A stretch of 54,411 nt of DNA, taken from NCBI GenBank assembly GCA_964632505.1, contig CAZWCE010000021.1, forward strand, positions 1 through 54,411, in the 5' to 3' direction. This document shows, piece after piece, positions 22,962 to 32,009 of the stretch; the first letter of the stretch is position 1; every line of letters starts with the position of its first letter. The notes beneath the pieces are model-generated. The model saw only the letters and a program-made list of their open reading frames with translations, did no database searches and was not told the DNA's origin. This DNA is from CAZWCE01 sp964632505. GTDB taxonomy: Bacteria; Planctomycetota; Planctomycetia; Pirellulales; Thermoguttaceae. Position numbers and translations under genes: made by a program.

Positions 22962-24917
22962 TTACTTCGTCGGCTCGCTGTCCGGTTTTGGCTCGACGGG
23001 GGATTCCACCGCGATCCCCTCCGGCGCGATCAGCGAGGTGTGCAATCGGTGGACCGCCTCGGGATCGATTTTCAAGAGGTCGCGATCGTAGGTCATCAAT
23101 CCGTTGCATTCGGTTTCCACGTCGGTCAATTGGGCATAAACCGCCGCGGACAGGCCCTTTTCGATCGACATCAAACGAAGTTGATCGACCAACTTCTCGT
23201 ACCGTTGGAGCAGGCCCGCCGAGGAGCTCGCGTTCTCGTATCCCCAGCATTCTTCCGACCAAAGATGGCCCGGGGCGTTCAGCGCGATTCCACCGAAGGT
23301 CCCGACCACGCAGGCTCGCTTGCCGTCGGCCCCGGGTGCCTCGGGGGACGGGTAGTGATGATGGTCGATCAGATGTCCCACGTCCCGATCTTTCCAACCA
23401 CTGGCGTTGTTGATCAGTCGGCTCGGATCGATTTGCGAGATCTGTTGGCAGTATTCGACGGTCTCGTGTTGTCCCCAGCCTTCATTGAAGAGAGTCCAAG
23501 TGACGATCGAGGGATGGTGATCCAGAGTCTCGACCATCTCTAGAAGTTCTTCCTCGAACTGTTTCTTCGACTGGGGCGTCGAGTTGTCGCCGTTGGGCAT
23601 GTCTTGCCAGACGAGCAGGCCCAGTTTGTCGCACCAGTAGTACCACCGCCGGGGTTCGACCTTGACATGCTTGCGGACCATGTTGAAGCCCAGTCGCTTG
23701 ACCGTTTCCAGATCGGACCGCATCGCCAAATCCGAGGGTGGGGTGTATCCGCTCTCCGGCCAGTATCCCTGATCGAGGATTCCCATCTGGAAAAGGATCG
23801 CACCATTCAGACGAATGCGCACATGGCCGTTCTCGTCGGTGACCAGATCGATGTTCCGGAGGCCGCAATAACTTTCCACTTGGTCGATCACCTGACTGTT
23901 TTCCAGCAGCGTCAAGTGGACGTCGTACAAGGTCGGCGAATCGGGCGACCAGAGTTTTCGTTCTTCGGGCGGAATCTTGAGTAGGATCGTGCCGCTGGTG
24001 CCTCCGTAGGATCGAGCGAGGAGTTTTCCCTCCAGGAAGATCTCGGCGAGGATGATTTGCGAAGGTCGGGCGTGCTTCGTGTGCATTTCGATCCGCACGG
24101 CGCTTTTGTCGATATCGGTGTCGAATCGCACTTTTTCGATGTGGGAATCGGGAACCGACTCCAGCCAAACGGTTTGCCAAATGCCGGTCGTCGAGGTGTA
24201 CCAAATGCCGCCGGGAACATGGACCTGTTTTCCGCGAGGCTGATCGCCGCGGTCGGTCGGGTCGAAAACGGAGACGACGATCTGCTGTTCCGGTTGATCG
24301 GTGAGAGCCTCGGTAATGTCCATCGTGAAAGGGTCGTAGCCGCCTCGGTGCCGCCCGATTTTATTCCCGTTGACCCAGACGGTCGCTTCCCAGTCGACGG
24401 CGCCGAAGTGCAGGAGTGTGCGGTGGTCGGCAGACCAGCTTTCGGGAAGGCGGAAGGTCCTGCGGTACTGAATTCGGTCGAGCGGACGTCCCACCCCCGA
24501 AAGAGACGATTCAACCGGGAAGGGGACGAGAATAGTCTCCGGGAAGTCGGCCTCGCAATCGACCGGTTCGGTGGGACTTCCCTCTTTCAACTCCCAAATC
24601 CCGTTGAGGTTCAACCACCGTTTCCGACGGAGCTGGGGCCGGGGATACTCCGGCAGGACCGAGTCGGGGGAGACCTTTTCGGCCCAACGGGTGGAGATCG
24701 GCGCCGGTTTCGGTTTCCACGCTTGCTCTTGGGCTCGGGCGTCGAACCATGGGCCCAGCAGCAAAATCGCGAACGCATGGAACGGAATCCAGCGGGCGAC
24801 AAGGTCGCGCATCTCTTCCAAACCGAAGCGCAGAAGGTTTGCTTTCTTTTCGTCTTCGGCGAGAGGAGGAAAATCGGAAGAAGGCGAGCCGGGGCAGGGG
24901 GTTCGGGGCGCTTCCAT
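22962..24917 (-). CDS. Glycoside hydrolase family 2 protein, possibly inactive
   Basis: A 651-residue GH2-type protein (beta-galactosidase/beta-glucuronidase superfamily) with an export signal: a hydrophobic segment at about 46-58 ends near an Ala-rich site. The sugar-binding jelly roll (LNGIWELKEG, then VDWEATVWVNG and HRGGYDPF) is followed by an immunoglobulin-like domain and a TIM barrel with the acid/base glutamate in TLFNEGWGQ. Where related proteins have G-E-F-G-G with the nucleophilic glutamate, this protein reads VVGTFGGIAL, so the nucleophile seems to be Thr. AGGAG 8 nt before the ATG at 24917 fixes the start despite an odd 35-residue lead. The thioredoxin-like lipoprotein gene lies 54 bp upstream on the same strand, a likely operon. 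Confidence 0.88.
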   Translation of the reverse strand: MEAPRTPCPGSPSSDFPPLAEDEKKANLLRFGLEEMRDLVARWIPFHAFAILLLGPWFDARAQEQAWKPKPAPISTRWAEKVSPDSVLPEYPRPQLRRKRWLNLNGIWELKEGSPTEPVDCEADFPETILVPFPVESSLSGVGRPLDRIQYRRTFRLPESWSADHRTLLHFGAVDWEATVWVNGNKIGRHRGGYDPFTMDITEALTDQPEQQIVVSVFDPTDRGDQPRGKQVHVPGGIWYTSTTGIWQTVWLESVPDSHIEKVRFDTDIDKSAVRIEMHTKHARPSQIILAEIFLEGKLLARSYGGTSGTILLKIPPEERKLWSPDSPTLYDVHLTLLENSQVIDQVESYCGLRNIDLVTDENGHVRIRLNGAILFQMGILDQGYWPESGYTPPSDLAMRSDLETVKRLGFNMVRKHVKVEPRRWYYWCDKLGLLVWQDMPNGDNSTPQSKKQFEEELLEMVETLDHHPSIVTWTLFNEGWGQHETVEYCQQISQIDPSRLINNASGWKDRDVGHLIDHHHYPSPEAPGADGKRACVVGTFGGIALNAPGHLWSEECWGYENASSSAGLLQRYEKLVDQLRLMSIEKGLSAAVYAQLTDVETECNGLMTYDRDLLKIDPEAVHRLHTSLIAPEGIAVESPVEPKPDSEPTK

Positions 24918-24971
24918 GGCCGTGTCTCCTGTGTTCGAGGCTGATCCTTATCCACTTGGAAGTTGGCGGGT

Positions 24972-27851
24972 TCAGGATGATGAGTCCGTCGCCGAAGGCG
25001 AACGATTCTCAATGGATGGCGGCTTTTCGTTCGAGGGAGGTGATACGGTGTCTTGAGAATCTTTCGGCGGCGAAGGAGATGAATTCTCCGGAGAGGGAAG
25101 GATCTCGGGCGGAGTGATCTCATTCGTCTTTTCCGGGGGAAGCGTCTCCGCGGGCGTGGTCGGAACCAACGGAGCCGGGGTGGTTTCGGTCGTCCCACCG
25201 GGTTCCGTCGGAGGGGTGGCGGGAGGCAAATCGGGTTGAGTTTCCGTTTCAGGCGTCTCCCTCATGCTGATTTCCCAGGCGATCAAGCGGTCGGTATCGG
25301 AGACGAGAAGAATCTTCTTGCCTCCCCAGGAAGCGGCCGCCATCCCCGCGAGTTCCTCGCCGGTGGCGAACTGATCGATCAGTTCCCCCCGGTGATCGAG
25401 GAGGTGAATCACTCCATCGGCCGAGGCGAGAATCCATTCTCGCGTGTCGTCACCCACCAGATCTCCTGAGACGATCTGTTCGATGGGTTGGGCATGGGCT
25501 CCCACCGGGAACGGGTAGGTCCAAAGCTGCGTCCCCGAAGCATCCAGTCCCATGGCGGTGATTGCTTCGGTTTCCTCGGAGGGGATCAACACGCACATTT
25601 CGTAATCTCCGTTTCGATCCAGATCGTCGACGGCGAACCACGCGATCGGTTGATCGTCGGGAGCTTTCAAGGTTCCGAGCTTCTTCCCATCGGGACCGAA
25701 TCGCTCCAGTGTTCCCGTGGTTTCGTTGACGTTCATCGCGAGGATCTCCCTCGGAGTGCGTGTCGGAGGGAGGCCGACGCGAAAAGCGTTGATCACGGAG
25801 GTGTCTTTCCAGAGCGATTTCGGCGCGGCGGGGTCTTCGAGCGTGACGGCTTCCACGCCGCCGGCACCGAAATAGCCGATCACCAAATCGGGATGGCCGT
25901 CTCCGTTCAGTTCCGTCAGTCGAGCATCGGCGATCATGGCGCCGCCGGAGGAAATCGGCTTCTCCGGATAAGTGCCCAGCGTGTGAAGCTCCTCGTCGAG
26001 AAGATGGATCTGCGTACCGGTCATTGCCGTCGCGGCGAACATACGCCGCCCTTGGGCATCTCGGATCGCGCGGACGAAGGTGATCGGTTTCCCCTCGCTC
26101 GATTCCGGCTTGACCTTTCGAAGTATCTTGCCGGTGGTATCGAGCATCGCCAGCGCATTGCCCGCACAGGGAACGAGAATGTTCGGCGGACCTTCATCGT
26201 TTTCCAGCACCAGAATGTTCCCCGGCCCCAGAATGGCCGAGTTCTCCCAAAGCTCATTCACCGCAATCTGCTCGGGAAGTCTCTTCGGCAGGATCTCGAT
26301 CTGTCCAGATCCGGCTTCCTGGGAAGTGCGGCTCCAGTCGCCTTCTTGGATCGCCGCGCGGATCTCTTCGCGAAAACGCGTTCGGAATTCGGTGAACTGC
26401 TTTTGAGCCTGTTCGATGAGGTGCTTCCCTTCCAACAGGGCCTCGAGTCGCTCTTGGAGCATGGATCCGGCGAGGACGCCCTGATGAAAGAGGACGATCT
26501 TTTTCTCCGCGTCGAGCAGAACGATGGTGGGAATCGCCGTGATCGAAAAACGCCGCAGGGCGGTCAGGTCTTCTCCGACTCGATACGTCGGCAGCGGAGT
26601 TCCCCAGTCCTGGAGCACCGTCTTGAGCGTTTTGTCGGCGACTTGGGCTTCGTCGACGCTCACCCCGGCGATCTTGACCCGATCATCCTCTCGAAACGTT
26701 TCGTAAAGCCGGTAGATCTCCGGCATGAAGGTCCGGCAAGGCGGGCTCTTGGTCGACCAGAAGACCAGCAGCGTCGCTTCTTGATCGAGACTGGAAAGCG
26801 GAACCGCCTGGTTCTCGAGATCGAGAAGCGAAATCTCCTCGACTTGCTTGCCGAGCATGGCCAGGGCCTTGGGTTCGAATTGGGGGACATGGCGGGTATT
26901 CTCCGGAACGGCCAACTGGAACGCCTCGGGGTTGATCTCGACATTGACTTGAGCGTTCGGCATCTCGGCGGCGACCCGCGTGATCTTCTCCACTTCCGGC
27001 GGCGGGGGAAGGGCGTCGTGCGGGAATTCATACCGCAAGAGCAACCGGCGATGGCGATCGATCCAGAGAACGTGTTTACGGCCTTCGATCGTCATCTGGA
27101 GGCGTTCGCAGGGCGATTCCCCCAACCACTCGGGAGAGAGCATTTGCAGCTCCGCTTCGTCGGGAACCAGCGTTTTCAGGGGATCTTCGGTGAAGAGCAG
27201 AAGGATTTGCAGCGGCAACCAAGAGGCTTCGCGCGAAAGAGAGATGTCCATCACCTCCGCCAAGAGAGGATCGGGGTAGAGATCTTCGATCGTCAATTCA
27301 GGGGGAGCCGGCAAGTCGAGTACCTGAGTCGGAAATTCGGCCGAACTGCCGAATCGTTGCTCCCCATCGCACACGAGAATGCCGTAGCCGATTTGCATGC
27401 GGATCTTGTTCGGTTTTTCATAGGCCACGGTGTAGGCCAAACGGAGCGGACCCTGCGAGGGGGTCGGTTCCGTTTTCATGTCCAGATAGCCGTGATCGGC
27501 GTACGATTGCGCCTCTCGATAAGTGGTCGCCATGCTCTGCAGCAGTTCTTCCGCCGTCAGGCCCACCATCGGCTCGATCGGCGGTTTCACCGTCGTTTCG
27601 GCAGCATCGTTGGTGGTGGGAACCTGGAAGCCCGGGGGGTCGGAGTCCAACGCCGCGGGAGGTTCGGTCTCGGAGGAGTCGCCGCTTGCCGTTTCTTCGC
27701 CGTCGGACGTTCCTTCCGACCTCGGAGGAGTCTCCGGCTGACCGCATCCGGCGAAGAGGAGCAGGCTGAATCCCAGAAAGACTGAAAACATCGCGAAAAA
27801 AGGAAGCCGTTCCTCTTGCTTCCATATGGAAGAACTGTAAATGGATGACAT
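24972..27851 (-). CDS. Thioredoxin-fold lipoprotein with DUF2092-like and FG-GAP-like regions
   Basis: A 959-residue predicted lipoprotein. After a hydrophobic stretch the lipobox LFAGC gives C36. An acidic low-complexity stretch follows, then a DUF2092/LolA-like region (about 95-310). A thioredoxin/TlpA-like domain at about 345-475 has the active-site loop STKSPPCRTF, so only the second cysteine of the usual CxxC remains and disulfide exchange by the standard route is unlikely. A later region has FG-GAP/VCBS-like calcium-type repeats (LNGDGHPDLVIG, LDRNGDYEM) and probably forms a propeller. A Pro/Thr/Glu-rich tail of about 95 residues ends it. AGGAA 7 nt before the ATG at 27851 supports the start. 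The GH2 gene follows in the same direction. Confidence 0.82.
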   Translation of the reverse strand: MSSIYSSSIWKQEERLPFFAMFSVFLGFSLLLFAGCGQPETPPRSEGTSDGEETASGDSSETEPPAALDSDPPGFQVPTTNDAAETTVKPPIEPMVGLTAEELLQSMATTYREAQSYADHGYLDMKTEPTPSQGPLRLAYTVAYEKPNKIRMQIGYGILVCDGEQRFGSSAEFPTQVLDLPAPPELTIEDLYPDPLLAEVMDISLSREASWLPLQILLLFTEDPLKTLVPDEAELQMLSPEWLGESPCERLQMTIEGRKHVLWIDRHRRLLLRYEFPHDALPPPPEVEKITRVAAEMPNAQVNVEINPEAFQLAVPENTRHVPQFEPKALAMLGKQVEEISLLDLENQAVPLSSLDQEATLLVFWSTKSPPCRTFMPEIYRLYETFREDDRVKIAGVSVDEAQVADKTLKTVLQDWGTPLPTYRVGEDLTALRRFSITAIPTIVLLDAEKKIVLFHQGVLAGSMLQERLEALLEGKHLIEQAQKQFTEFRTRFREEIRAAIQEGDWSRTSQEAGSGQIEILPKRLPEQIAVNELWENSAILGPGNILVLENDEGPPNILVPCAGNALAMLDTTGKILRKVKPESSEGKPITFVRAIRDAQGRRMFAATAMTGTQIHLLDEELHTLGTYPEKPISSGGAMIADARLTELNGDGHPDLVIGYFGAGGVEAVTLEDPAAPKSLWKDTSVINAFRVGLPPTRTPREILAMNVNETTGTLERFGPDGKKLGTLKAPDDQPIAWFAVDDLDRNGDYEMCVLIPSEETEAITAMGLDASGTQLWTYPFPVGAHAQPIEQIVSGDLVGDDTREWILASADGVIHLLDHRGELIDQFATGEELAGMAAASWGGKKILLVSDTDRLIAWEISMRETPETETQPDLPPATPPTEPGGTTETTPAPLVPTTPAETLPPEKTNEITPPEILPSPENSSPSPPKDSQDTVSPPSNEKPPSIENRSPSATDSSS

Positions 27852-28342
27852 GCTGTATTCCTACGAATCGATGGTTTGTGGAGTGGGGTGGGGAAGAGGT
27901 TCTGATGAAACGACGGCTCGTCGTCGTTTTACCTTCAAGAGGATTCCGACGAGAGTCCTTCTTCTCTTTGTGGAAACGAAGAATCGACTCCTCGCCGTCG
28001 CACGAAGGCCCGATCCTTTATGTTCGCCTTGGATCTGTTATACTACGGGATATTCTGAAAAGGTCGAGCGGCGCGGAGACCTTCTTCCGGCGGATCGTGA
28101 TGATTCCTTCGGCGTTTTCTTCTTGACGTAGGCTGATTCAGAACCCATTTCCGAATATTATCAAATTGGCTACGGGAGTAAAGCTGAACTTGCCGTGAGG
28201 GGGGCATTTTTTCCAGAACCTTGGTGGAATTCCTTTTTTTCGGGAGATGCCTTGCCCGTGCATTTTGCCGGCTTCGCCCATTTTTCCAGCGGCGGCGCGC
28301 CTGTTCCCGCGCCACCCGGGAAAGGATCGTGAGTATAAGAAG
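27852..28342. other. Divergent intergenic region
   Basis: 491 bases between the lipoprotein gene (left) and the LarA-like gene (right). TATACT at 28039-28044 and TATTAT at 28156-28161 could be -10 hexamers for rightward transcription, but neither has a good -35. No gene supported. Confidence 0.35.
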
Positions 28343-29596
28343 ATGATCCAAGAAACATTTCGTTATGCGCTGGAAGAGGCGGGATTTCTCGAATTTCCTC
28401 CCGAGAAACTTCGCGAGCATGTAGGCACCTCGGTGGAGAGTCTCTCGGGAACATTGCGGGAGAGTTTGGCCGCGTCGCTGGAAGATCCGCTGAACTTTCC
28501 TTCCCTGGCCAAGGCGTTGGTTCCCGGCGATCGGGTGGCCATCGTGCCCGATGCCGTCCTCCCGCGGGAGCGCGAACTGGTGGCCGAGCTGATTCGCTGG
28601 CTTACCGAACGCTCGGTGGAACCTGAGAAGATCGCTCTCTTGCAGACGAGCGACGAGGAAGGCGCAGGCTGTTTCGAGGTCTTCGAGGAACTCCCGAAGG
28701 AGATCGATCGCGCCGTGCGGCGGGTGACCCATGATCCTCAGAAGAAAGAAAGCCTGTCGATTCTGGCCACCGATGACGCCGGGTTGCCGATCACGATGAA
28801 TCGAAGTCTGGTCGAAGCCGATGTGGTTCTCCCGATCGGACGCTTTCTGGGAAGGTATACTAATGGATATTATGGTTTGAACAGCCCGCTTTATCCGCGT
28901 TTCTCCGATGCCGAAACGATCGAGCGTTTTCTCGACGGCGGCGAAACACTCCAGTATTTGATCAAGAATGCCCGCCATCGGGCCCGCACGGTGGAGGAAG
29001 TGGCCCGCTTGCTGGGCATCGCCTTCACCATTCAGGTGATTCCGGCCGGTCACGGGGAGATCGCGGCGATCGCTTCCGGAGAAATGGAGGCGGTCCGCGT
29101 GTGGTGCAATCGTTTCCATCGTAAGCATTGGGAGCGGAAAATTCCCCATCGTGTCAGTCTGGTGGTCGCGACACTCGAAGGCGACCAACGCCGGCAGAGT
29201 TGGGCGGAACTGGGACGTTTGCTGTCGCAGGCGACGGCGGTGGTGGAAGACGGTGGAGCGATCGTCGTCTGCTCGCAACTGGAAACGCCGCCGGGCAACG
29301 GAGTACAAATGCTCCAGAATGTCGCGACGCCCGGCGAAGCCCTCGGCGCGCTCCGGATGACAAGGCCCGACGATGCCGAAGTCGCCGTGCAGTTGTTGCG
29401 GGCCACCGACCAGGCGAAAGTTTATCTCTACAGCCATCTCGATTCGATGGTCGTGGAAGATTGCGAAATGATCCCGCTGGAAAGCCTCCGGGAGATCAAT
29501 CGTCTGATCGATCTGCATCCCTCATGCGTATTGGCGGCGAACGCCCCCATGGCCGGTTTTGTCGTGGATTCGACCGGAAAACGATCGTCTCCGTAG
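28343..29596 (+). CDS. LarA-like (DUF2088) protein with degenerate active site
   Basis: A 417-residue protein related to nickel-pincer lactate racemase LarA. The N-terminal fold is recognisable: a VAIV strand, then a helix and LLQTSDEEG where LarA enzymes have D-K-T-R-P and A-T-G-T-H-R. The next conserved block is kept in outline: THDPQKK with a histidine equivalent to that of VNHD, then TMNRSLVEADVVLPIG. Further on, the LarA segment H-x-x-F-A-G-F-S-G-G-R-K is replaced by GRFLGRYTNGYYGLNSP, so most cofactor- and substrate-binding residues are missing. It may bind another ligand or be non-catalytic. The ATG at 28343 was chosen as the first plausible start; upstream sequence in frame is compositionally unlike protein. 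yggS follows 49 bp downstream. Confidence 0.68.
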   Translation: MIQETFRYALEEAGFLEFPPEKLREHVGTSVESLSGTLRESLAASLEDPLNFPSLAKALVPGDRVAIVPDAVLPRERELVAELIRWLTERSVEPEKIALLQTSDEEGAGCFEVFEELPKEIDRAVRRVTHDPQKKESLSILATDDAGLPITMNRSLVEADVVLPIGRFLGRYTNGYYGLNSPLYPRFSDAETIERFLDGGETLQYLIKNARHRARTVEEVARLLGIAFTIQVIPAGHGEIAAIASGEMEAVRVWCNRFHRKHWERKIPHRVSLVVATLEGDQRRQSWAELGRLLSQATAVVEDGGAIVVCSQLETPPGNGVQMLQNVATPGEALGALRMTRPDDAEVAVQLLRATDQAKVYLYSHLDSMVVEDCEMIPLESLREINRLIDLHPSCVLAANAPMAGFVVDSTGKRSSP

Positions 29597-29645
29597 ATGA
29601 TGAACGTCAGCATTCGATCCCTATTTACGCAAGAACTTTTATGCG

Positions 29646-30362
29646 ATGAACCACCGGAATATCATCAACCGAGTTCAGGAGAATGTCGAGCGTGTCCGCC
29701 GGCGCATCGCCGAAGCGGCCCTGCGCGGAGGGCGTGACGGGCGGAACATCCGCATGGTGGCGGTCACCAAGTATCTTCTTCCGGACGACCCCCGCATCGA
29801 GGCGCTCCTCGAGGCCGGCTGCGATGAGTTGGGCGAAAGTCGACCTCAGCATCTGATCCCGAAGGTCGAGGCGTTTTCCGACCAGCCGATCCAGTGGCAC
29901 ATGATCGGGCATTTGCAGCGGAACAAAGTCCGAAAGGTGCTCCCGTTGGTCTCGACGATCCAGTCGGTCGATTCCCTTCGATTGGCCAGGGCGATCGATC
30001 GCATTGCGCGCGAGGAGTCGCTCCGGCCCAACGTGCTTCTGGAAGTGAATATCTCCGGCGATTCGGCCAAGCACGGCTTCGCCCCTTCGGAGATTCGTCC
30101 CGCTCTCGATGAGATGGCGGATCTTTCGACCGTTCGGGTGCGGGGGCTGATGGCGATGGCCGGACTCCAGGCCGATCAGGAGACGACCCGCGAGCAGTTT
30201 ACCCGGCTCCGCGACCTGTTCGATTCGCTTCGGGAAGATCTGCCCGAGAATGTAGAAATGGAAGATCTGTCGATGGGGATGAGCCGCGATTTCGAGATCG
30301 CCGTCGAACTCGGCGCGACGATCGTCCGAATCGGGACGGTGCTTTTCGAAGGAACCGAATGA
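29646..30362 (+). CDS. yggS: PLP homeostasis protein (YggS/PROSC family)
   Basis: A 238-residue pyridoxal-phosphate-binding TIM-barrel protein that buffers free PLP and affects amino and keto acid pools. The PLP lysine is K42 in MVAVTKYL; further family motifs are the GESRPQ loop (usually GENRVQ), WHMIGHLQRNKVR, VNISGDSAKHGF and LSMGMSRDFEIAVELGATIVRIGTVLF. The length is typical. The gene follows the LarA-like gene closely and may be co-transcribed with it. Confidence 0.95.
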   Translation: MNHRNIINRVQENVERVRRRIAEAALRGGRDGRNIRMVAVTKYLLPDDPRIEALLEAGCDELGESRPQHLIPKVEAFSDQPIQWHMIGHLQRNKVRKVLPLVSTIQSVDSLRLARAIDRIAREESLRPNVLLEVNISGDSAKHGFAPSEIRPALDEMADLSTVRVRGLMAMAGLQADQETTREQFTRLRDLFDSLREDLPENVEMEDLSMGMSRDFEIAVELGATIVRIGTVLFEGTE

Positions 30363-30454
30363 TGTGGAGTTCTCCTATATGATGCTTCCCGGGCTCGGCA
30401 AAACGGGAGAATCGGTCCTTCTCAGGGCAAGACTTATCTGATTCGGGGGCGCGC

Positions 30455-30994
30455 TTAGAAATCGTCGAGCATCCGGGAGACCCCTTCGTCGAATCGACGA
30501 TAGGCGGCGGAACCGTAATCCTTGAACTCGCGACTCTGGCCGATCGAAGGCCAGGCGGTGACTTCGGCCAGTTCCGGCATCATTTCCACCAGTTGTTCGA
30601 CGAGGGTTTCGGCCAAAAGGCGGATCCGTTTCTCTTTCGCGCATTCGAGGATGGTGCGCGTGGTCTTCATCAGACGAACCATCTTCGCGCGATCCTTGAT
30701 CTGCGGAGAAAAATCGGCCTCCGGTTCCGCCAGGAGTTCCGCGACCGGAATCTCCATGGTCTCGGCCCATCGATGAAGTTCACTCAAGAGAAGATCGCTT
30801 TGCGGATTTTCCTGCCTTCGGGCCGTGGCGACATCAATTCCCAAATGCCGTGCGGCGTTCGCCAGGGAGAAGTTCTGGCTCAGTCGGGCTTCGGCGATCC
30901 GGTGGAGTGGGGTCCCGTCGGAGGGACGGGAAGGGAGGACGGGAAAGGCATGGGAGTGGATCGAGGTCGAACTGGTCGTCGTGTTCCGTGGCAT
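30455..30994 (-). CDS. XRE-type helix-turn-helix protein
   Basis: A 179-residue predicted DNA-binding protein. Residues 31-90 fit a Cro/CI (XRE) helix-turn-helix: SLANAARHLGIDVATARRQE, then a helix with LLSELHRWAETMEIPVAELL. A helical C-terminal half (KMVRLMKTTRTILECAKEKR, then LAETLVEQLVEMMPEL) may dimerise. The ATG at 30994 is preceded by AAAGGAG with 8-nt spacing, which decides it against an ATG six codons upstream and against the much longer frame to 31255. Similar small XRE proteins are common in planctomycetes and are sometimes near stress or envelope genes; the target is unknown. Confidence 0.85.
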   Translation of the reverse strand: MPRNTTTSSTSIHSHAFPVLPSRPSDGTPLHRIAEARLSQNFSLANAARHLGIDVATARRQENPQSDLLLSELHRWAETMEIPVAELLAEPEADFSPQIKDRAKMVRLMKTTRTILECAKEKRIRLLAETLVEQLVEMMPELAEVTAWPSIGQSREFKDYGSAAYRRFDEGVSRMLDDF

Positions 30995-31328
30995 GGTCGA
31001 CGCTCCTTTCATTTTTTCGGCTTCCGGAGAAGAACGAATCGGCGCAAGCCGCGCGCTGGGGAAACGAGGTCTCCCGTTTTTCGAAACTCTTCGAGCGATT
31101 TTCTTCTCCACGCCGAACGTGCGACGGGGCAACCTGAATATTGCCGCGTGGCGTGGGCATTCGACGCCGGCGGTCCTTCGAACGTCCAATGTTTGGGATA
31201 TCGATTTGAAGCGCGCCGAGTTGCATAACGAGACCTTCTCGCTCGTTCTTTCCACCCTCGAAGCCTGCCCGGGATAAGCGGCCGCGAAAAAGCGGTTTTT
31301 CTCGAACGGCGAAATGCTCCTCGGCGAG
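30995..31328. other. Leader region between the GT2 and XRE genes
   Basis: 334 bases on the leftward-transcribed strand. It contains a small CGAGA/TCTCG inverted repeat at about 31230-31243 but no clear promoter or gene. Confidence 0.35.
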
Positions 31329-32009
31329 CTACCAAGCGGCTTCCGCGTCCGTCGTTTGCGAGGAAGCGACTTGGGCGGATTTCGGCGAGGGGACGGCGGT
31401 GTCGTGGTTCATCGAAGTCGACGCCGAGAGTTTTTCTCTCCAACTCGGGCTGAATTGTCGTGCATGGAATCGGAGTTCGTGCCAACGCAGTTCCTGGTCC
31501 CCCAGCCGCGATCGCAGGGCTTCCAGATCGGTCAGCACATCATCGATTTCCGGCAGCAACTGCCGTTGGAACAGGATGACGCCCTCGGACGACGGCGCGT
31601 GATCGATCCGCTGCCAGGCGCCGTTTTGGCCGATGGCGATCGAATCGGGCGTCGCCAGAACGATTTCATGACTCTCGATCAACGGGACGAAATCGTGGAA
31701 GCGTTGCGAAGGCAGACTATAATGAGGGTCTTGAATCAGAAGATGCTCACCGGTGCTTCGACGCAGGGCCGTTCGAAGCTGCTCGCGGCGACCGCGAGGC
31801 TGCGCGTGGCGATACGCGAAGACTTGGGGAAATTCGATCGACAGCATGTCGGCCACTTCGATTGTCGCGTCCCGAGAAGCATCGTCGACGATGATCATTT
31901 CGAAATGGTCGACCACTTCCGGAAGGACTTCCAACTGTTCCCGTACCAGATGACCTAAAATGTCCTGGCAATTCTGCACGGGAAGGAGGATGCTTAAAAA
32001 ACGTTGCAC
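31329..32009 (-). CDS. Glycosyltransferase family 2-like protein
   Basis: A 226-residue protein with the GT-A fold start of family 2 glycosyltransferases: SILLPVQNC, then MIIVDDASRDATIEVA, and later a QDPHYSLPS segment in place of the usual DADD metal motif. That substitution and the short length (full GT2 enzymes are usually 250 or more) make catalytic activity doubtful. The start is GTG at 32009 with GGAAAGG about 11 nt upstream. The C-terminal 40 residues are low complexity. No membrane segment is seen, so it would be cytoplasmic. Donor and acceptor are unknown. Confidence 0.78.
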   Translation of the reverse strand: MQRFLSILLPVQNCQDILGHLVREQLEVLPEVVDHFEMIIVDDASRDATIEVADMLSIEFPQVFAYRHAQPRGRREQLRTALRRSTGEHLLIQDPHYSLPSQRFHDFVPLIESHEIVLATPDSIAIGQNGAWQRIDHAPSSEGVILFQRQLLPEIDDVLTDLEALRSRLGDQELRWHELRFHARQFSPSWREKLSASTSMNHDTAVPSPKSAQVASSQTTDAEAAW

